From contig NZ_JAUFQT010000001.1 of NCBI RefSeq assembly GCF_030409905.1, positions 1,820,001 through 1,884,000 on the forward strand: DNA of 64,000 bases, written 5' to 3'. The notes under the pieces were generated by a model. The model was given only the letters and a program-made list of their open reading frames with translations, did not search any database and had not been told where the DNA came from. The position numbers were made by a program, and so were the translations under genes. Below are positions 59,536 to 64,000 of this stretch, piece after piece (the stretch's first letter is position 1; each line of letters begins with the position of its first letter). Source of the stretch: Echinicola jeungdonensis. GTDB taxonomy: Bacteria > Bacteroidota > Bacteroidia > Cytophagales > Cyclobacteriaceae.

Positions 59536-59746
59536 GGTGATAGAATTTTAAAGGAATTGGAAAATAGTTTTCACAAAGTTATTAACCAATATTTAATACT
59601 GGAAAAAAAATATTTTTTATAATTTTACAATTCAATCAGGTAATTGCTAAAAATTGTATCTCTGTCCGGACAAAAATGAACCTTGGTTGAGATTTGGTAT
59701 TTAAATTGCTGAGGGGATATCGAATAGAGTTATGTAATGGATTTTT

Positions 59747-61117
59747 ATGGCAAAAAGATTTTACAAATATTTCCCATGGATGTTTCTTTTTGGGGATTTG
59801 TCAGTTGTTGGATTTACTTTGGTCATTTCTCATTTCTTGGTAGGATCTTTCATTGATATCCCCAAGATGGATCTGTCTCTTTACGGAGTTTACCTTCTTA
59901 TGTGGGTGATGGTAGTGGCATTTAGGAAGGATTATAAAGTAGGGAGGGCAACAGATTACTTTTTTACCTTGCAGCGACTTTCAGGTTCTTTGTTATGGTT
60001 TTTTGCAATGATCGCCTTTTTGTGGATAGCATTTCAAGCATACCATTTGAGCAGGGTATTTTTATTGGTCAATGGAACCATAATGGCCATTATGTTAAGT
60101 TTTTATCGGGTAGCTGTTCATATTTCTCTAAAACAATACCGTGCAAAAGGGGGGAATTATAGAAATGCAGTCATTATTGGAAAAGGGGGCACAAGCTTTA
60201 AATTAGCCAGGGTCTTTCAACAAAGGAAAGATTTTGGGATCAATTTTATAGGTTATTATGATGATACCAGCTCCTGTGTAGAAACTCGGGGCAATTTGTC
60301 TGATTTTTTCAACGAAGTGGAGAGTATGAACCTAAATTTGATATACATCAATGAAAGACTAGATCTCCCCACAATCAAAAAAATTATTCGCTATGCAGAT
60401 GAACATTATATCAAGGTTAAGGTAATTCCCGGTGGAAGCCTTCAACTGGAGAAAAACCTATCTTTTTCCAAATATGGGGATTTCTTTGTCATCAATGTCA
60501 ATGCTATTCCTCTTGATCATTTGTATAACAGGGTGATAAAAAGGGCTTTTGATATTATGTTTTCTCTTTTTGTGACCCTCTTTATTTTGAGTTGGTTGAT
60601 TCCTCTGGTTGGCATTTTGATCAGGCTTGAATCAAAAGGGCCTGTGTTTTTTGTGCAATTAAGAAATGGTGAAAACAACAAAGAGTTTAAGTGCTTGAAA
60701 TTCCGGTCTATGACCCCAAATGATTACGCCGATACCCGTCAAGCCACCAAGAATGATCCAAGGGTAACCCGGATTGGTTCATTCTTAAGGAACAGCTCGC
60801 TGGATGAAATGCCTCAATTTTTGAACGTATTAAAAGGGGATATGTCCATAGTTGGACCAAGACCGCATACAGTTCCCATGAATGAAACTTTTAAGAATCA
60901 AATTGAAAGGTACAATGGCCGGCACAAAATCAAACCGGGAATTACAGGTTTGGCGCAAGTCAAAGGATACCGGGGAGAAATCATCAGGTCTTATCAAATC
61001 CGTTCCAGGGTAAGGTTGGACCATTTTTACATACATAATTGGAACTTATGGATGGACCTTAAGATTGTTTTCCAAACTATACGGGAGTTGATTATTAATA
61101 GGGAAAATGCCTACTGA
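59747..61117 (+). CDS. Polyprenyl sugar-phosphate transferase (WcaJ/WbaP-like), priming enzyme
   Basis: 456 residues: four to five N-terminal hydrophobic helices, a central Rossmann-like domain (NAVIIGKGGTSF), one re-entrant helix (KRAFDIMFSLFVTLF) and the C-terminal bacterial sugar transferase domain with FKCLKFRSM, DEMPQFLNVLKGDMSIVGPR and KPGITGLAQVKGYRGE. It transfers the first sugar-1-phosphate onto undecaprenyl phosphate to start the repeat unit. It stands 4.4 kb past the last glycosyltransferase, with feo in between. Confidence 0.93.
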   Translation: MAKRFYKYFPWMFLFGDLSVVGFTLVISHFLVGSFIDIPKMDLSLYGVYLLMWVMVVAFRKDYKVGRATDYFFTLQRLSGSLLWFFAMIAFLWIAFQAYHLSRVFLLVNGTIMAIMLSFYRVAVHISLKQYRAKGGNYRNAVIIGKGGTSFKLARVFQQRKDFGINFIGYYDDTSSCVETRGNLSDFFNEVESMNLNLIYINERLDLPTIKKIIRYADEHYIKVKVIPGGSLQLEKNLSFSKYGDFFVINVNAIPLDHLYNRVIKRAFDIMFSLFVTLFILSWLIPLVGILIRLESKGPVFFVQLRNGENNKEFKCLKFRSMTPNDYADTRQATKNDPRVTRIGSFLRNSSLDEMPQFLNVLKGDMSIVGPRPHTVPMNETFKNQIERYNGRHKIKPGITGLAQVKGYRGEIIRSYQIRSRVRLDHFYIHNWNLWMDLKIVFQTIRELIINRENAY

Positions 61118-61273
61118 TCGTAGGGGTGAAATATATAGGAAAAAACTTTCTATTAATTTGAACTCTGATTTGAGCCCACAAACCAATGCTTCTAGGGAAC
61201 TTTATCCTGTTCCTTGAAGATCTGTATTGAGACTAAGTTTTTTAATCCTTGGAGGATCTGGTATTAAAATTCA

Positions 61274-61301
61274 TTGTCCCGCGGCATGGCCAGCGGGACA
61301 A
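61274..61301. repeat. GC-rich inverted repeat (TTGTCCCGC ... GCGGGACAA)
   Basis: Perfect 9-bp arms with a 10-nt loop containing GGCATGGCC, in the convergent gap between the sugar transferase and USP genes. Could be a bidirectional terminator without U-tract or a dispersed repeat. Confidence 0.5.
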
Positions 61302-61374
61302 CTTACAAAAGTTCAATGTCCTTATTTTTATCATTAAGCGTTGTTTTTCAAATCTCAAGTCTAATTTCACAATT

Positions 61375-62286
61375 CTAAATTTTAAACAACGCTTCCAAAA
61401 AGCCCATATTTTCCCCTTTTTGTTTTAGGATCAATAATGGGATTTCATGGTTGATAAAGGTTACCTTTTCTGCCACACTACCCAATAAAATGGCTGCGGA
61501 CCCACTTCTCCCTCGACTTCCCATGATGATTAGGTCTGCTTTTTGCTTTAGGGCATCTTGGTAAATAAGATCGGCATTATGGTCATTGCCTTTCAACATA
61601 AAATCGCAGGGATATTCCTTGAATTTATTCTTTTTAATAAAACTTTTATATTCTGTGATAGCATTTTTATGCATGATTTCTGAAAATTCCTCATAGGATT
61701 TTCCAGTTTTGTGGTAACCAATAGGCACATGATAAACATGAAGGCAACGAATGCTAGGTTCCTTTTCAGTGGTAAAACCTTCAATCTTTTTAAGGGTCAA
61801 TTCCGAATGATGGGAAAAATCAATAGGAACCAGAAAATTTTGAAATTGAGTTTTAATTATTGATTCTGGCACAAAAAATACAGAACAGGGAGACTTTTGG
61901 GCAATTTTTTTGGCAAAAGCCCCGGAGCCTTCCAATTCTTTTTTCCTGCCCATTACCAAATAATCCACTTTTTTGGACTTGAGTAATTTTAAAAGCGTTT
62001 CCAAAAGGTGTCCCTCTTCAACTACAATTTTTGATTCCACACTACTGGGGAGAGTGAGGTTGTCCAATTTGGCTTCCAATTCTTTTTTTATGTCCTCTTT
62101 TTTAGAAACTGCCAATTTGGGGTAAGACTCAGCAACATCCTCAGGAACAGGGTGGAGGTGGGAAATGTGGGTGAAGTATATTTTAGAAAGCCCCAATAGC
62201 TGACTTATTTTATGGATATTGTTTAGAAGGATATCATCCATTTTGGACAAATCCAGTGCGACTAATGCAGAATTATTTTCTTTCAT
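61375..62286 (-). CDS. Universal stress protein with two UspA domains
   Basis: 303 residues forming two tandem UspA folds (about 1-145 and 150-295). The second keeps the ATP-binding motif G-x2-G-x9-G-S (MGSRGRSGSAAILLGSVAEK); the first has the degenerate MGRKKELEGSGAFAKKIAQ. Cytoplasmic stress-response protein; exact role unknown. Confidence 0.88.
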   Translation of the reverse strand: MKENNSALVALDLSKMDDILLNNIHKISQLLGLSKIYFTHISHLHPVPEDVAESYPKLAVSKKEDIKKELEAKLDNLTLPSSVESKIVVEEGHLLETLLKLLKSKKVDYLVMGRKKELEGSGAFAKKIAQKSPCSVFFVPESIIKTQFQNFLVPIDFSHHSELTLKKIEGFTTEKEPSIRCLHVYHVPIGYHKTGKSYEEFSEIMHKNAITEYKSFIKKNKFKEYPCDFMLKGNDHNADLIYQDALKQKADLIIMGSRGRSGSAAILLGSVAEKVTFINHEIPLLILKQKGENMGFLEALFKI

Positions 62287-62444
62287 TTTAATATTTTGGG
62301 TTTTAGACCTAGGTTCAATTTAAAAGTAAAAAAGAAACTGAAAAAGTTAATTTGAATAAATATGGAGCTTTTTTTAGCTTTATAATGATATTTTTGTTAT
62401 TGAACGGAATCAATTGGGGTATAATTATTTTAAAATAAAGATGC

Positions 62445-62990
62445 ATGGGTAAATCAATGCAAAAATATTTTATGGCCATAGTCCCTGAAGGAAAGATTCA
62501 GGAAGATGCCCTTAAGCTGAAGGAAATGGTTAAGGAAAAGTATAATGCCAAGTATGCCCTGAAATCCCCTGCCCATGTGACCATAAAAATGCCCTTTCTT
62601 TGGAATGAAAGAAAGGAAGATAAACTTTTTAATTTGTTAGAGCCTTTTTTTAAGGGCCAACAGGAATTCCCTATTATGATTGATGGCTTTGGTAGGTTTG
62701 GTAGGAGGATCATGTATGCTCGAGTAGAACATGGCGAGGAATTGGTAGAACTTCAATATAGCTTAAAAGAATACACTAGGAAAGCACTTAAGCTGGAGGA
62801 GGAATTTACCGATAAGGCATTTAAAGCCCATATGACTTTGGTTTACCGCGATCTGAAAGCCCAATTATTTGATGAATGCTGGGAGCTTTTGAATAGCCAT
62901 GAATTAAAGGGAGAGATGCAGGTTAGCAAGGTTGCCCTTTTAAAGAAGATTAATTACAGGTGGGAGATTTACCATTGGTTTGAGTTTTAG
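62445..62990 (+). CDS. 2H phosphoesterase (2'-5' RNA ligase-like)
   Basis: 181 residues with the paired catalytic motifs HVTIK and HMTLV (H-x-T-x type) of the LigT/CPDase superfamily. These enzymes cleave or join 2'-5' or cyclic phosphodiesters. The true substrate is not known. Single gene, start ATG at 62445. Confidence 0.85.
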   Translation: MGKSMQKYFMAIVPEGKIQEDALKLKEMVKEKYNAKYALKSPAHVTIKMPFLWNERKEDKLFNLLEPFFKGQQEFPIMIDGFGRFGRRIMYARVEHGEELVELQYSLKEYTRKALKLEEEFTDKAFKAHMTLVYRDLKAQLFDECWELLNSHELKGEMQVSKVALLKKINYRWEIYHWFEF

Positions 62991-63149
62991 TGGAAAAGGC
63001 AATTCATCAATACAAATTCTCAATTTTCATTTTTTTACTTGGTTTTTTTATTCAGGCATCTACGGCTTAATATTCATTATTTACGACTAAAGACTCCTTA
63101 CTATACTATCTTTTTCATTGCTCAAGTCTAATATATCGGTTCTGACCAT

Positions 63150-63181
63150 AAAAAAAGGGACCATTTCCGGTCCCTTTTTTT
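63150..63181 (-). terminator. Terminator after rplS
   Basis: AAAAAAAGGGACC / GGTCCCTTTTTTT stem with a 6-nt loop, 19 bp after the rplS stop. Confidence 0.88.
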
Positions 63182-63199
63182 ATGCTTTGAAAAAAGCTA

Positions 63200-63568
63200 T
63201 TAATTGCTTTTTACCTGAATTTTCTCTTTTACCCTTGCAGCTTTACCTTGACGGCCTCTCAAGTAGTATAGACGGGCTCTTCTAACCCTACCTTTTCTCA
63301 ATACTTCGATTTTTTCAAGGCTTGGACCCAAGATTGGGAATATTCTTTCTACACCAATGCCGCTGGAAATTTTCCTTACGGTGAAAGTTTCACCATTGGA
63401 ATTCACATTTTTCCTTTGGATTACGGTGCCTTGGAACTGCTGGATACGCTCTTTATTACCTTCAGTAATTCTAACGTGAACGTTGATGGTATCTCCTGCT
63501 TTGAAAGAAGGAAATTTAGACCTTACGTCTTTGTATTCCTCTTCTACAACTTTAAGTAGTTCGCTCAT
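63200..63568 (-). CDS. rplS: 50S ribosomal protein L19
   Basis: 122 residues with the L19 pattern [42 protein letters not shown] and [16 protein letters not shown]. It contributes to the subunit interface of the ribosome. It lies 77 bp after trmD, the conserved trmD-rplS order. Confidence 0.97.
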   Translation of the reverse strand: MSELLKVVEEEYKDVRSKFPSFKAGDTINVHVRITEGNKERIQQFQGTVIQRKNVNSNGETFTVRKISSGIGVERIFPILGPSLEKIEVLRKGRVRRARLYYLRGRQGKAARVKEKIQVKSN

Positions 63569-63645
63569 ATCTTTAAATTTATGTGCTTATCGCGGTTGGA
63601 ATTGCAAAGGTATGCAATTCTGTTTTTTATTCAATTAATTATCAA

Positions 63646-64000
63646 TTATTTAACTTCATCGCCAGGCTCTGAAACTGGACCTTGAAGCAGGTCCGGTCTT
63701 CTTTCTTTGGTCCGGCGAACCGATTCTTCAAACCTCCAATTGGCTATCTTTTCATTATGTCCTGACAAAAGAATATCTGGAACTTTCATTCCATTATAAT
63801 CTGCCGGGCGTGTATATACCGGAGGTGCCAAAAGCCCATCCTGAAAGGAATCTGTAAGGGCGGAAGTTTCATCATTAAGTACTCCTGGAATCAGCCGGAT
63901 TACCGCATCCGTCAGCACAGCTGCGGCAAGCTCCCCCCCAGAGAGGACAAAATCCCCAATACTGATTTCCCGGGTGATGTACTTTTGCCTTACTCTTTCA
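63646..64000 (-). CDS. trmD: tRNA (guanine-N1)-methyltransferase, 3' part (5' end outside window)
   Basis: The frame runs off the window end. The visible part has [17 protein letters not shown] (the SAM-binding trefoil knot region of SPOUT-family TrmD), [17 protein letters not shown], and [11 protein letters not shown], with the family C-terminus. It methylates G37 of tRNAs to prevent frameshifting. Neighbour of rplS. Confidence 0.95.
   Translation of the reverse strand, partial: ERVRQKYITREISIGDFVLSGGELAAAVLTDAVIRLIPGVLNDETSALTDSFQDGLLAPPVYTRPADYNGMKVPDILLSGHNEKIANWRFEESVRRTKERRPDLLQGPVSEPGDEVK

Noticed and set aside
1..64000. tRNA, rRNA, CRISPR, prophage and insertion-sequence genes
   Set aside because: No tRNA cloverleaf, no regular short repeats with spacers, no transposase, integrase or phage structural gene could be recognised on either strand.

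Overview
The window looks like a chromosomal segment of a member of the Bacteroidota, most likely the Cytophagales (Cyclobacteriaceae-like). The evidence is a MurF-alanine racemase fusion, the mutY-ssb-gldE order with the gliding gene gldE, a 29-residue AURKAIP1/COX24-type basic protein, DUF4286 and DUF6952 proteins, a Bor-type lipoprotein, near absence of Shine-Dalgarno sequences, TAnnTTTG-type promoter motifs and an orange/red carotenoid locus. The assignment is inference from gene content; no rRNA gene is present. I saw no tRNA, rRNA, CRISPR array, intact insertion sequence or prophage.

Layout. 1-6.2 kb: end of murF-alr, wecB (UDP-GlcNAc 2-epimerase), a lipoprotein gene paired with a Wzi-like outer-membrane gene, and an Omp85-type barrel. 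6.3-13.4 kb: a ketocarotenoid locus on the minus strand, with crtZ and a B12-binding MerR regulator in one unit and an ECF sigma factor, crtI, crtB, crtYcd, ispH and crtW in the next. Together these convert GGPP to lycopene, beta-carotene and hydroxylated/ketolated products such as astaxanthin; crtE (GGPP synthase) is not in the window. In front of the sigma gene lie two identical-geometry palindromes (TGTTTAA-N16-TTAAACA) that are good candidate operators. 13.5-39.8 kb: mostly housekeeping genes, including coaX, an RNase G-type gene, HU, mutY, ssb, gldE, gltBD, NDH-2, yebC, a YjjX-like NTPase, thioredoxin, a nitroreductase, a TonB receptor and recG.

40.2-61.1 kb: an exopolysaccharide locus. 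It carries a radical SAM/SPASM enzyme, a large SLBB export protein, a Wzz-like chain-length protein, a Wzx flippase, a GT2, a Wzy/ligase-like membrane protein, an APS kinase (cysC) next to a sulfotransferase, three GT4 glycosyltransferases and, after an intervening feoAB iron-uptake operon, a methyltransferase and the priming sugar-phosphate transferase. The cysC-sulfotransferase pair suggests a sulfated polymer. An antisense lipoprotein metalloprotease in this locus is broken by one in-frame TAA. 61.3-64 kb: a universal stress protein, a 2H phosphoesterase, rplS and the 3' part of trmD.

The strongest leads are the regulatory architecture of the carotenoid locus (B12-type MerR, ECF sigma without visible anti-sigma, duplicated palindrome), the apparently sulfated exopolysaccharide with a radical SAM gene at its head, the single-stop metalloprotease, and several perfect palindromes and REP-like repeats in intergenic DNA.
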